NCBI GenBank assembly: GCA_030386875.1 | Contig: CM059569.1 | Location: forward strand, 46,229,842 to 46,293,841 | DNA: 64,000 bases | From: Morinoia aosen | Lineage: Eukaryota; Arthropoda; Malacostraca; Amphipoda; Talitridae | Reading direction: 5' to 3' | Shown here: piece after piece, positions 1-12,118 of the stretch | How positions within the stretch are numbered: position 1 is the stretch's first letter | Layout: the number at the start of each line of letters is the position of its first letter | Program-made: the position numbers and the translations under genes | Notes under the pieces: generated by a model | Databases searched by the model: none | What the model saw: the letters and a program-made list of their open reading frames with translations, nothing else | Told to the model about the DNA's origin: nothing

Positions 1-99
1 CACTTCTCAGTCACAGGACACACCGGACTCTACATTTCCCCCTATGTAGACAGGCTTAACCAGAGCTATCAGCCACTGCAACTTGCTTATAACTGCAAG

Positions 100-345
100 C
101 GATTTGCAAGCCATGTGTTGGAAGCAACAACCTGAATTTCCCCATCAATCCTGGAGTAAAAATGGATACTCGCTCCACCAGAGATGCCAATCATTGCGTC
201 TGGTCAATAATTATAAGCCATTTGAAAGTCAAGTGTTGAATGCAACAACACCTATGCGCTAAATTCTAAATTCAACCCACGTGCACAAATGGATACTTGC
301 TCCACCAGAGATATCAACCATTGCGTCTTGTCCATTTGAAGCTAT
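100..345. repeat. Imperfect direct duplication, ~117-bp unit
   Basis: Two copies of a segment with the shared words AATGGATACT, GCTCCACCAGAGAT and CATTGCGTCT occur at about 165-210 and 283-330. It lies in the intron upstream of the first visible KChIP-like exon. Nothing coding was seen in 1-669. Confidence 0.6.
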
Positions 346-420
346 TTCACGCTATTATACGCCATGTTTTAGCTGAATTCGAATGAGCATCTCCAATGTT
401 TACACAAATAAAAAACCTCG

Positions 421-678
421 ATAACAAATGTTCGATAATTTGCAGGTACCGAGTGGCCCTTTGACATTATACGTTATGTTTTAGCTGAATTCAAATAAAC
501 ATCCCTAATATTTGCACAAGTAAAAAAGCTCGATAACAAATGTTCGATAATTTGCAGGTACCGAGTGGCCCTTTGACATTATACGTTATGTTTTAGCTGA
601 ATTCAAATAAACATCCCTAATATTTGCACAAGTAAAAAAGCTCGATAACAAATGTTCGATAATTTGCAGGTACCGAGG
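421..678. repeat. 112-bp tandem repeat carrying a splice acceptor
   Basis: The block from ATAACAAATGTTCG through TTTGCAGGTACCGAG recurs at 421, 533 and 645 with near identity. The third copy supplies the acceptor and the first nine bases of the exon at 670. The first two give decoy acceptors at 444-445 and 556-557. Reading from a decoy in phase meets TGA after five codons. Confidence 0.85.
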
Positions 679-785
679 CTTCAAACAGGAGTGCCCAAGT
701 GGCGTCATCTCGGAGGAAACGTTCCGGAAAATTTATGCGAAGCTTTTTCCTGTTGGCAACACCGTGGATGATGGATCAGGCAGGA
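670..785 (+). CDS. KChIP-like exon (start of the core domain)
   Basis: Acceptor TTTGCAG ends at 669; donor GTAAGT starts at 786. The exon carries one base, 38 codons and one base. It encodes the YRGFKQECPSG segment and the helix ending KLFPVGN. Nine residues (TVDDGSGRN, counting the split codon) then precede TAMYAHYVF in the next exon, where vertebrate KChIPs go almost directly from FFP-x-GD to the TYAH helix. The donor is the only GT site giving the right phase, so the extra residues seem real, but a transcript is needed to be sure. The acceptor and the first exonic bases are copied twice upstream by a 112-bp repeat. Confidence 0.82.
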
Positions 786-3700
786 GTAAGTAGAGATCGA
801 TCAGGCTTACATTTTTTTCTTATTTTAGGAATTGTGACCCAACGCAAGGAAATAAGGCTGAAGAGGTAAAAAATTATTTATCACAGTTTTTATCTTGCAA
901 GCCTCCAAAACGAGAACGTAATAAAAGTCACCTCGATTTCAAACAATGATTTTCAGCTATTTTCATTCAATTTTTATTCGCGTGTATGATACAAAATTAG
1001 TCTTTGAAAGTTTACAGATTTTTTAGCATAACTACAAATTATTACCTGATTAGCGAAGGTGTCGGTCGTTGCATCGTAATTCCTCTCGAAAACCTGCTCT
1101 TTATTTGCATAGACTAGTAATAAATTAAAATGATACTACAGTGCTAAAATTATGCTTTAAGAGAATTAATACCACCTCACATGTCACACATGTAGCTCGT
1201 TATTAGTGAGCTTCAATAACTTTTCTAAGTAATTTGAAAAAATATTTACTAGTTTTAAATCATTTTTGAACAATGCTCATATAGATTGAAAATATAAGAA
1301 AAACATTCGAAAATATTTACAGGACGATCTACCAGTGTAAATCAAGATCTTAATAATGTTTATGCAGTCAGTTATCTCTGGTTTGACTCAGAATCTAAAG
1401 TATTACCTAATTAACAGTTGCAATGAATCCCTTAAATTTATACTTCGAAAATCATGTGAAGCTCTCTGCCAGCATCCGCAGTTCTGTAACAACAATGGTT
1501 TTTGGACAGTACTCAAAATGCATTCGAATTTTGCTTTTCCCTCTCGGCAAATGTTGAGTCCATCTTAGAATAAAATTTGTAAAAATCTCATTTCTATTTC
1601 ATACCCAAGCCCTACCCCCAAATTAAACTCTAATCTTGCCGCCACTCACCTCGAATCATCGACATCATCATTAACTGTATAACCGCATCTGATGAGACTG
1701 TAATTACTCATATCAACCCCGTCCATTACCACACAGTATAGGACTATCCTTCAACACTCCAATCAGTTTTCTCCAGCCAAGGACGCTCCTTAAGCATATT
1801 GTTCTACACCGTGTGTCCACTCCGGACACAACGCTCCAACTTATCACATCTCTCAGCTCTGCGCCACAAAATTGCAAGAAGTTTCTGAGCTTGATGTGTT
1901 ATTGACTTCTTGGTGACTGAAAAACTTGATGTGTTTTCAGACACCGCAATGTACGCCCACTACGTGTTCGGCACAATGGACCCGGAGGGAACCGGCCAGA
2001 TCACCTTCGAAGACTTCATCACGGGGCTGGCGGTGCTGCTCAAAGGCTCGCTCAGTGAACGCGTCACTTGGATATTCAAGTGAGTCGAGAGCACTGCTTA
2101 CTCCAACTTGCAGCAGTTAGACCATCGGTCGAATTCAGGTCGCTTAGATCAGCAGTTGAACTTAGATCGCTCAGATTAGCCCTCGAACTTACATCAGGTA
2201 GACCAGCGGTCGAGCTTAGATCGCTTGGATCAGCTGTTGAACTTAGATCGCTCAGATTAGCCCTTGAACTTACATCAGGTAGACCAGCGGTCGAACTTAG
2301 ATCGCTTGGATCAGCTGTTGAACTTAGATCCCTCAGATTAGCCCTTGAACTTACATCAGGTAGACCAGCGGTCGAACTCAGACCGCTTATGTAGATCAGC
2401 GGTTGAAGTCAAGTAACTTAGATGAGTGGTCGATCTTAGATCCCTTTGATAAACGGTTGAACTTGGATCGCTCACATTAGCTGATGAACTCACATCACTT
2501 AGGTCAGTAACTGAACTTATGGCACGTAGATCGGCGCATTGACTTAGACCACGCATATCAGTGGTTGCATAGTTCACGTAGATTAGCGCTTGCACTAGTT
2601 AACATCATTTGGATCAGTGATGGAACTTACATCACTAAGATCAGCAGTTGAATTTAGATCACTTAAATCAACTTAGATCATTTGGATCGGTGCTAAAGCT
2701 TGAACGGCCGTCCGACTTGAGCAGAGATCACATCTGGTTCGAACACCACGAGTCAGAACTCAACAATCTCAGTCGAACTTTTTCACGCTGCATATATAAT
2801 TTTAGCAAACCTATGCAGAAGTTATGCTTGGACGCCTAAGATCATCCATTGGTGTACCTGCGAGAAAGTTAGTCATAGATCAAGAGTAATTGGGGAACAT
2901 CAATTGACAGTTTAAAATAACGGCAAACATTTTCTAGTAGCGTGACCTGCAAAACACGTTTTTGAAAGGCTCCAGTCTTTCTAGGCACTATTGTTGTCGC
3001 GTGTTGTTGCGCCACGAACGTCAAGTGAAGATAAGCCTAAGCCCTCCGATGTCGTAAACAAATAAGTTCAGAAAACTCAACCAAAGTAATTATATCTCCC
3101 CAACGTTGTTCGTCGGTCAAACCTGGCACTACTTTTGAAGGCCAGAAACTGAACCTTGTCTGCAGTTTAAATGTGTTTGTCTTGCTGAACTGCGGTCTTG
3201 AATGCAGTTTCTGCTCGAGTTGACTCATTCGATTATTGACGAGTTCACTCCTAAATGACTAGCATATTTTAACTGTAACTGGTCGGTTAGTTTTGAACCT
3301 TCTGATTTTTAGTAACTTTTTCAGTACAGAAGTAGGCAAGAGCCCTCTATACTAATTCAGTTAACAGTACTCTACTGTTTTTTGTATTTTCAGGAATGCA
3401 ATTAATTTATTTTTAGTTCATTAGCATCAAAATTAGTTATGTTATTAACACAGTTAATTAAACAATCAGTGTGCTACAAAAGAACAAGAATAAAGTATGG
3501 GTAAAAAAAAATGTACGAAAGTAGTTTTTCGTTTTTTACTTAACACATTACTTGTAAGCGAAGGGCTCTCGGAAAATTTACATTATTTTTTATTTTAAAA
3601 TTAACGGTTGAATTTCATTTAAATTTCCCAATATCACAGTAAAATTTTGTTAAAACGATTGTAATTATCTAAGTTCACAAAGCTAAAACATTTGGAATCG

Positions 3701-6700
3701 TAGCAAACAAAATGGTCGCAAAAAATTTCACTCTCGACTCAGCCAAACACTTTTAGCTTCAGACACCTCAAATGTACTCCATCATGCGAGCCTAAGGTTA
3801 CAACAAATTAAAAGTACAAAATAATTTGAATAAATATGTTTCAAAAATATTTTAGATACGCAACAGACCTTAACACATTTGTTAGACAGCCGACATGGGT
3901 AGAGGCCAAAAATACATTATCTACTTTTCCATGGGTTTCTTCAAACGCAAACGTTTTTTTCCAGCGCATGTGTTTTTTCAAAGAAAAAAACATTGAATTG
4001 CCTTACGCTCTGTAGTGCAATTCTCGAGCCCACTTAGTCACTCCAAATTGATAGTTCACTTTACGATCTCCCCTGATTACGATGCAGCAAACATCCTGCT
4101 CTTCGTTAGCAGAAATTAGGAGTATAAATCAGCAGTTCTATCAATGCGAGTTCCCAGTAACTCGAGCTCCCAGAAAAAAAAAACGAAACAAATAAGTGTT
4201 TGATATTTACAAAATAGTGCTGGATGTTTTAAATTTGAAGTGAAACATTTGAAATGTAATATCATTGCCAATAAATTTTGTATTAGATCAGAGCGTCTCC
4301 TTGAATTTTAATTCCACTGCAATTGACGTCACGTTCACAAAAACTGTATTTTGAAGCAAGTGTTGGTTTTACAAGCCCTTAAAAATATTATTTCAAAGTT
4401 CAATGTATTCGTGAATTGTATGATGATGTCGTCAACTGTTTTATGAGCGGCTGAAAGAGATTATTTTTTAATTTAAATCTATAACGTTTCTTAGAATATT
4501 TAGTTTGTTCGTACTCTTTCTATCTGCTGCTGTAGAAAATGATTGTATTGTGCTTCGATAATTTTTCTTAGAAATGTGAAGTAGTGGAGCTCGGCCATGT
4601 TTAATTTTTTATACAGAACCATCTCATAAAAAATATTGAATCGCACTAGCATATATTTTTCATTGTGAGTTCAAGTAACTGAGCTCTACAACAGAACTTA
4701 TATCATACATAAACATTTCCTTTGAAATTATTAGATCGGGCTGCGTATTTTTTTTAGATACAGTAAAGTAGTTAAGCTTGGCCACAAAGCCTTTCAAACC
4801 AAACCCTCTCGAAGAAAATTATTCGACTGTGCTAATGTATTTTTCTAGATTAAGTAAAGTATTTTACAAACATTTTTCCACAAAGGCCAACCACTTCATA
4901 CATGCGCACACCTCCACGGAGATATTTGAGAGGCGCCAAAGTCGTGATTGAAATTTACTGACGCAGAAAAAGATTCTTAATTACACGTACGAGTTATAGT
5001 TCGCAATTTGAGCGAGTATGGGTCGTGATAAGTGACTGTGTTTTGGAGAGAGTCTCTGCTAAGTCGGAAATGCCATTAAAAATCGCTTTGGGGAGTTCGC
5101 AGTTGGTCATTCCAGAGTGCTGTAAATTGCTGAAGCTCAGAGTTATCCGTTCTAAGAAAAACTGAAAAACGTGTACATTATTTTAATTTCGTGACCACTA
5201 ATTAGAATCATTAGCGAAAATATTCCTGCAGAAATGACGTCTGTGGAAGTTCAGCAGAATTATTCTATGTCTCATTTAAAAGCTGAATGTTGCTACATTT
5301 GCTTTTAATTTGAAAGATAACTGGGTATACATATTTCTTCATTTATCAACGTACAACGCAAATACCAACAAAAAATGAACGATCGTAATTAAAGCTGTGT
5401 AACACTGCGTGCACACACACACTTATTACGACAATGTGATACTGTAGAGTACAAAACATTTTTATTCGGGAACCTCCTCTAAAGCGTCCTCAACACAATG
5501 CTTAATGCGAGTCTTGGATGCTTTAACTTAAGTCTTGGATACTTAATGCTTTAACCTACAGTTAATACGATTATTTTTGCTACCCTATTTTAAATTTTAC
5601 TTCTAGATCGTCAATGACAGGATTAAAAAGTTCAGCAGACTTCTCTCCAACATATTATCAAAAAACTGTTAAAAAGAGCGCTAGACTAAGAATTTCCATT
5701 CATGTTAAATTTCATCTCTGGATCGCTAATGATGGGATTAAAAAATTGTGCAGTCTTCTATTCCAAAAAGTTCTCAATAGCTATATTCATAAGCGCTGGA
5801 CTCTGATAACATGATTTTCTTTGCTTCTGAAGTTATCACGCTACTTTCCTCAGCTGTGTTGCGTCAGACAAGCTCGCTATTCTAGTGAAAAATCCAAATA
5901 CGATCACCACTTTAGTCGTGTGGTCTCAAAGAGTCTGAACACCGGCCTAAATGTGTTCCATAGACAGTTTTTTGGAGATTTTTTCTCCTTAAGGTACAAA
6001 AACAGGAGATGTCTCTTTGCCTAACAGGTCAGAGCGGCAGATTTTCAAGTTCGGTGAACTCTTCTTGAAGTCGGATGGATGAATTCACGCATTAATGAAC
6101 ACTGCATAATTCTGATGATTGAAATCTTTGCTTACATAGCACAGCTTTTTACAAGCTACGAAGAGCACATTATTCAATTTGCCGTTGTAAGTGAATGTTA
6201 CTATCAGTTTTACTACGACGACGCCTGTTTTCAATCGTAGGCGCAAAAAAAGTTGTCGCATCTGGATCTTCTAAGTTGATATGTTTATTTTAACTCGTCG
6301 TGGCCTCTCCATAGTTTTGAGCTCCTGAAATTCCAGCATAGCAGGCTATTTTTCCTCAGGGCATTTTTGGATTACGCCTAATTTGTATTCGTCGCACTTT
6401 TAACGAGTTTTGCGTTCTGGAGATGGAGGTTTTAAAAAGTTTCCTCGTATTCATTAGTTGTTCTTTTAAAAACATTCTGCTGGTGTTTTGTCTGGCCTTG
6501 ATTACCTGAGGTGAAGTCACGCTCTTCCCACTCAGTAATTTAAGAATTCTCTCTCGACTTCTACTTACGCGTCGAAGAAAATATTAAACTCTGCTAATGA
6601 AGTTAACGACTTACACTGGCCTAGTTTTGATCTACGTACTTTCACTAAATTTGCCTCAAATACAGTAATATAAAGGCTGATTTTTGGTCCTCCAGGAGCG

Positions 6701-9700
6701 CATCTACCGAGATAATGAGTTTCTTCACGAGCTTCTATACTGCGGAGTACAGGGAGTGATGACAGTAACTCTGCTAAAAATCTGGGCCGTTTTTCAGCGG
6801 TTTCCAAGCCACAAAATCCCGAACGTTCGGCGTGTTCTGAGAGCACAAGCAGCCGTTCTTTGTCTCTGAGTTTTTTTTCTGGCTGTTAAAAAAAGCCGAA
6901 TCATCTCTCAATTTTGCTCGGAAAATTCGGCAACTACCGCACACTGCGGCTTCGTGCTACCTTGCGCTGCTCCACACCGACCTTGCGCGAATTCATATTG
7001 ACTAGAATTTGAAAATCATAATCGAGAGTGACAGTAAATCGTGCTTTCTTATCATGTGTGCCCTGTCCCAACTATTAGTGGTTACTTGCCGACGCGAAAA
7101 TAAATTAATTTTTATCTGGGAATATAAAGTAGTTGCAATTTATCAATCCCGCACGTAGCATAACAAACATTCTTCATAGTAATAGCACGAAAAAGAGACG
7201 CTGCGAAATTACGAGTATTAATTGTTAACGTGTATTTTTATTTGTGCTTGATGTAGAGAATCGAATACCAGCAAAAATATTTCCAACTCAATTTAGCTCA
7301 TTTTTGTGAAATTTTCAGTCTCGTATACAATTCAAATTTTCCATACCAAGCTTTTACGCAACGTGACTTGTTGTTATAGGGAAACATTTTCTGCAGCCCT
7401 CACACCTTTAAAGAAATATGGCCCTATTTTTGGCAGCTCCCATTTCAATTTTTGATATTTTGTTCTCAACAGCCTTTACGACATCAACAACGACGGCTTC
7501 ATCACTCGGGATGAGTTAATTGATGTCGTGTCGTCGATTTACGACCTCATGTCAGACCAGACCGTACCTCGAATTGATGACTCCACTGCCATCAACCATG
7601 TCGACAGGATATTTGACGTGAGAATTTTAATATATTTTGTAGCATATGAAATAAAAATGTTTGACCAGTGAAAATTTTCGGCCAAATTCCAAAAGAATTT
7701 GATTCTAATTACGGCACTCTACCGACAGGGTATTTGACGTGAGAATTTTAATATATTTTGTGGAATATGCAAAAAAATGTTTGACCAGCGAAAATTTTCG
7801 TGTAAATTTCAAAAGAATTTGATCCTAATCACGGCACCCTACCTTCGGATCGTTCCTCATACTGGCATATTTTTTATGAAAATATGTTTCCTCATGTTGA
7901 CATGTTCATACTGACAAGTTCCTCATACTGACAAGATGTTTTTAGATTATTTCCTGATAGGCCCCTGATCGAAAACATTTCTGGAACTTATACTTTTTAT
8001 ATAACAGCAATCTTCCTACCATGATTCTCCGTCTTACCCATTGTGCCAGAAAATGTCTCAGATTCTCACCTAATTGAATGCCAGTGGGTTACATTCATTG
8101 AAATTCCTGGTTGGAGCCACACTAAACCATTTATTGAGCTTCCAAGTGCTTAGCATACCACAGAAGGCTACACCCTACCATGAGTAACAGCCACACACTT
8201 TTAAACGAAAGCCAATGTGCGAGACCACACATATGGCCCAATCAACAGTGCTGAAAAAAAGGTTTCAGGTTCCTAGTGCTAATCCGATATAGAAAAGTAT
8301 GTACAACTCAGAAGTTCTTAGTCTTCTCTGATCTATCTTTCCATTCATTCACTTTTCTGCTCATTCATCCAAGCATCTATGCTTTCTTCGACCCATATAC
8401 ACATCAATGAGCCATTTATCCTATCAATCGTTCAATGTGTTCACTCAAACCTCCTCTTATTAATTTTTCAACCTACACAATCACACTTCAGATTTAACAA
8501 ACCTATCCTTGCTTTTCAATTTCACTTTATTACTTTGTTAGCACACTGCATTTCTTTTTCCCCATTGTTTCCAATTTGCAATAAAGCGTTCCTTTCCATT
8601 TTCACTCGGACTAGTGCACCACTTTTGACGATAAAATTCTGCATGTCATGAGAACTGAATCACGTCGCCATTCTGCCTAAAGTCTCTCATCTCTAACATA
8701 TTTAACGTCACCTCGCTTCATACCACCAGTAGCCAAGTTAAATGATGAAATATAAATTGAAAAAATGCCTTTTCCTCCTAAGACAATTACCCTAAGATTC
8801 ATTGTTTCGTGTAACCTTTATTACCTCTGTTTCTCTCATTCTATTCAACTCTACTATTCTTACACTATCACTTCACCAATACCCGATCTATAGTTAATAA
8901 AAATATATGTTACTAATAAATATATAGTTACTAATATCCTTTTCATGCTTCTATATGAGTTTTAAGTTTACGAAAACCTTATTCAATCGCGACTTCCCTC
9001 ATATATTCCTTACGACTCAGAATATTCATCTAATTATTATTATAACGACACGCCATGACGTTCATGAATACGTTATGAAACCCAAGTAGAACACAAGCAT
9101 CCCAAGATGCCCTGGTAGGTAGTAAGACAAATAAAACTAAGGAAAACTCTCACAGCCCACATGAACATCTGCAACATGGCCGACCATGATTCCGTAATTG
9201 AACTCCATGCTAATTTCAATGCCTTTTTAATGTGCTTCTAAGCATAAAAACTGGAAATGAAGAAGAGTTCATCTGGTAATCTAAGAGTGTGTACTTGCAG
9301 GATACTTGGCTTGTTGAAAATTAAGCGTTTATCTATTCTTGGTTTCAGTTAAAGCACATGCAGATAAATTTTAAGCTATAAAATAAAATTAGGTGAGTTT
9401 TCTGGGTCAAATTAAACGTATGGGACTTGAATAATAATAATCTCCAATTTTCCTCAGTGCTTATACTAATTTATCAGTGTACTGTCCTTCTATAGTTTTG
9501 AAACTCTTTAATCTTAACACTCAATAATAACAATAAACGATGAGAATTTAAACATAGATATCGTTATTCGAAACAGTCAGGTGAACTTCTGGCTTGCGCC
9601 AGAAGTTAAATCTTATATTTCTTCAGAGATTCACAACAAAACAGACCATGTCGAATTGTCATGAAAATGCAGATATGAGAGGTCCTTAGGAGAAAGAGAC

Positions 9701-11107
9701 CTCAACTTCGTTAAGCCATTCATGCATCTCGACGGTTTTAACTGTTGTCTTTTACCAAAATTCCATTAGGTAAATAGCATACCTCAAATGAAACAATGAA
9801 CAAATAAACACTAACGTATTATGATAATATTTGGACGTTATAAAATGAGCATTACCTAATATCTTCAATTTAAGAAATATTTCCATTTAATCTGAAAAAT
9901 TGGATGTCAGTTTAGTAACTCACTTCTTGTCACCTACAGAAGCTTGACTTGAACAAAGACGGCGTTGTCACAATGGACGAGTTCATGGAGTACTGTTCCA
10001 AGGTAAGCTTCAATTACTGCACTTTCAATTATTAATTTCTTCTTTACTGCTTGAATTTACATATGTCCGTAAGCCCATTTCTGAAGAAGAGTTCAAATAA
10101 AATGTAAATTTGACTTATCAGACAAATAAACTACAAAAAAATCCAGCCCGGAAGAGCATCGTTCGACTTCATTTCTTAAACTCTACTTGAATTTGAAATC
10201 TACTAATTTTTTAGCCTGAATTCTATTTCAAATTGAATTCTACTTCATTTTTTGAACTTTATTTCTTAAGCTTCAAGTCCAACATCGCTAAGTCCAGTTA
10301 TCAACTTCGTTATCAAAGCATTTGTAAGACATTAAAATTAGCTTGCTCTAAATACACTATTGCATATACATGAGAATGAGTGTATATGCCGAGGAATTCG
10401 ATGTAAGTGAATCAGAAGGTTCCCAAACACGAGAGTAAATTGTCAGTCGGAATTTGAAACCTACTAATGGCCACATGCATCTGAGGTTCCAAGCAGAATA
10501 TACCTATGCTTGAGTGTGTGTGTGCGGTATATTGTTTATATTAATCCCGAAATGTAAAAAAAATGAAATAAATTATTGTGTACATTTTTCCGTGAGTTCT
10601 CTTATTTATCTTGCGTGTGAGATTCCCTTAAAATCGACCAATTTGAAATATGTTGTATACTGTATTGTATTCTGTAGTGTATTGTACTACTGAATATACT
10701 ATACTGAACATTTTATGTTGCAGTATATTTAGTGGAATATTGAATTTCACTTTTTTTATTTGTGTTGAACTCTAGATTTTAGCGTGAGCACGAATTAATT
10801 TCAAGTGTTATCAAAGTATTTTACGAGTCCGGAAGCGCTAAAACCACAAGTCTAACCTTTCGTTTTTCAATAGCACAACTTTCTTTTTAGTCAATGTTCA
10901 GATCTGTTGCTAGTTATCAAATTATATCATTCAGTTCGTTATAGGTTACAATTACATGCAGCTCAAAGTTAAAGTCAATAATCAATTTGTTTCGTTTCAG
11001 AATGACTACTATAGAGTGCATTTTATCATTACATTTAATTTTTTCTACCTTTCTTTCAGAATGAAGAAGTTGTCCACAGTATGAACATTTTTGGCACCAT
11101 ACCATGA
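670..11107 (+). CDS. KChIP-like EF-hand calcium sensor gene, 3' part (five exons)
   Basis: Spliced gene whose 5' exons lie left of the window. Exons read in phase: 670-785, 1941-2079, 7473-7617, 9940-10002, 11060-11107 (stop TGA 11105-11107). The product matches the neuronal calcium sensor superfamily, closest to Kv-channel-interacting proteins: it has the FKQECPSG motif, then YAHYVF, an EF2 loop starting DPEGTG, an EF3 loop starting DINNDG and an EF4 loop starting DLNKDG, each with the usual acidic positions. KChIPs bind Ca2+ and the cytoplasmic N-terminus of Kv4 channels and modulate current density and inactivation (family knowledge). All junctions use GT-AG and phases agree. The order, spacing and ending a few residues after EF4 fit the family. 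The N-terminal region, including EF1, is not visible. Frequenin, neurocalcin and recoverin were considered, but the YAHYVF and FNLYD context favours KChIP. Confidence 0.88.
786..1940 (+). other. Intron of the KChIP-like gene
   Basis: AT-rich sequence without a recognisable gene. The 70-codon ORF at 1356-1568 has no family features and is likely chance. Confidence 0.7.
1941..2079 (+). CDS. KChIP-like exon (EF-hand 2)
   Basis: Acceptor GTGTTTTCAG ends at 1940; donor GTGAGT starts at 2080. Encodes TAMYAHYVF, the EF2 loop DPEGTGQITFED and the helix GLAVLLKGSLSERVTWIF. The exon is distinctly more GC-rich than the flanking introns. The codon split over the next junction gives the N of the FNLYD motif. 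Confidence 0.88.
2107..2690. repeat. 27-bp minisatellite with an 81-bp higher-order unit
   Basis: Units of 27 bp of the form GATCGCTTAGATCAGCAGTTGAACTTA (variants) are arranged as three-unit, 81-bp blocks that repeat almost perfectly at about 2140-2390 and then decay to about 2690. Because 27 is a multiple of three, both strands carry apparent ORFs (2068-2394 +, 2356-2595 -); these are repeat artefacts. It begins about 30 bp after the exon donor at 2080. Confidence 0.85.
2691..7472 (+). other. Long intron of the KChIP-like gene
   Basis: AT-rich. Apart from an imperfect ~105-bp direct duplication at about 5610-5815 (shared words GGATTAAAAA, TTCCA and ACTGTTAAAA-like runs) I see no gene, RNA or transposon ends. 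Short ORFs here look like chance. Confidence 0.6.
7473..7617 (+). CDS. KChIP-like exon (EF-hand 3)
   Basis: Acceptor TCTCAACAG ends at 7472; donor GTGAGA starts at 7618. Encodes the EF3 loop DINNDGFITRDE, the IYDLM helix and the linker to HVDRIFD. Acidic and Asn ligands are present at loop positions 1, 3, 5 and 12. The last 17 bases of the exon and its donor are repeated 121 bp downstream. Confidence 0.88.
7601..7841. repeat. 121-bp tandem duplication of an exon end and donor
   Basis: The segment starting TCGACAGGATATTTGACGTG at 7601 is repeated from 7722 with about 10 differences. The second copy contains a decoy donor at 7739-7740. Reading through the true donor meets TGA before the decoy. 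Confidence 0.85.
7842..9939 (+). other. Intron of the KChIP-like gene
   Basis: AT-rich, no gene recognised. The ORF at 8379-8651 lies in pyrimidine-rich sequence and shows no domain. Confidence 0.6.
9940..10002 (+). CDS. KChIP-like exon (EF-hand 4)
   Basis: Acceptor ACCTACAG ends at 9939; donor GTAAGC starts at 10003. The exon is exactly 21 codons and encodes the EF4 loop DLNKDGVVTMDE followed by FMEYCSK. Phase 0 at both ends. Confidence 0.88.
10003..11059 (+). other. Last intron of the KChIP-like gene
   Basis: AT-rich; nothing beyond simple TATTGTA-like runs near 10650-10740. Confidence 0.6.
11060..11107 (+). CDS. KChIP-like terminal exon
   Basis: Acceptor TTCTTTCAG ends at 11059. Fifteen codons and TGA encode the C-terminal tail NEEVVHSMNIFGTIP. 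Its length and its place after EF4 match the short hydrophobic tail of KChIPs. Confidence 0.82.
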   Translation, partial: NEEVVHSMNIFGTIP

Positions 11108-11365
11108 AGTTTCTTCAAGACATTCACAACTGCAATCAATAGTTTGTGAAAGTAGATGCTTCTATCCTTTTGGATTCAATTTTGAGTCATTTATTCATAA
11201 AACAGTAATCCTAAAATGTAATTTAGGTGTCTTTGCTTAAAAACCGGCCATTTTTTCTCGTACTTTCGCAATATTTCAGGATGATATCGATCCAAACACA
11301 TATACAATTTATTGAAGGTTTTACTTTGTAAGCAACTTAAATAAAAAGTTTAGGGCTCAAACCAA
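11108..11365 (+). other. Probable 3' UTR and poly(A) signal of the KChIP-like gene
   Basis: AT-rich, non-coding. An AATAAA hexamer lies at 11340-11345, about 235 bp past the stop codon, and is the first clear candidate signal. The UTR end is inferred. Confidence 0.5.
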
Positions 11366-11394
11366 TGCACTCCTTATTTCTTTAAAAAAAATTA

Positions 11395-11455
11395 CATAGT
11401 CGATACTATAATGAACTTTTCGGGCCTCGACCCGTCATCAGCTGTAATATCTGCA
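11395..11455 (-). ncRNA. Hammerhead-ribozyme-like core
   Basis: On the minus strand CTGATGA (11435-11441) is followed by a stem II hairpin CGGG-loop-CCCG (11421-11434) and GAAA (11418-11421), the conserved hammerhead core order. Flanks ATTACA and TGTAAT could form stem I (6 bp, with one unpaired G) and AGT/ACT a weak stem III. Such motifs accompany Penelope-like elements and retrozymes in animals (family knowledge). No adjoining element was recognised and the core may be decayed or a chance match. Confidence 0.35.
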
Positions 11456-12118
11456 AATATATACAAAGATTTGAGAAAATATGTGCTAGATAATTCTACA
11501 TATTATTATACATGACGAGAGATGTGCAGATTCATGTTTCAAGCCAAGGCTTCGAATTCAAAAACTCATAACTCAGAACTTCAAAGCTCAATAAGCGGTT
11601 TTCCGTAAATCTGGTACAGAAATTGACTCTCAGAAATTACGGTTTAAACCTACAAAAAAACTAGGATCTCTATTTTATTTATACAGTGCCAATGAAGTAG
11701 ACTATGTAGAGTAATTGTTGTCCTGTAATAACTTTTTGCACTCGTTTCAAATTTGGCTTTTAGTGGAAAATAAGCTTTCACGAATTCAACTTTTCCTCTG
11801 ATATAACATCAACGATTCAGCGTGAGTTAGGGTAATTTTAAAATGTTATTATCCGACCGTTCCTCGGAAATATAGCTAGTGCCTTGCGCGTCAACGATAA
11901 AAAGCAGCCAGACGAGTTTTGAACTTATAAAATTAGGAATTTATTGATACGAGGAGATATATCGTTTTGTATTTTCTCAACTTGACCTCACCAGTAGTTA
12001 ATGACTCGATAACAGCCACCATTAGTGGTTACATCCTCCCTGTTGCTCGTAAAAGTACAGTTAATCAGTCAATGCTGTGATCAAGTAATTATGGACAACG
12101 CAAAAATCTATAGTTGAG
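11456..12118. other. Intergenic, nothing recognised
   Basis: No ORF, repeat unit or element end supported. Confidence 0.5.

Noticed and set aside
2068..2595. Long ORFs on both strands in the 27-bp repeat
   Set aside because: Unit length is a multiple of three, so open frames follow automatically; no domain and both strands are open.
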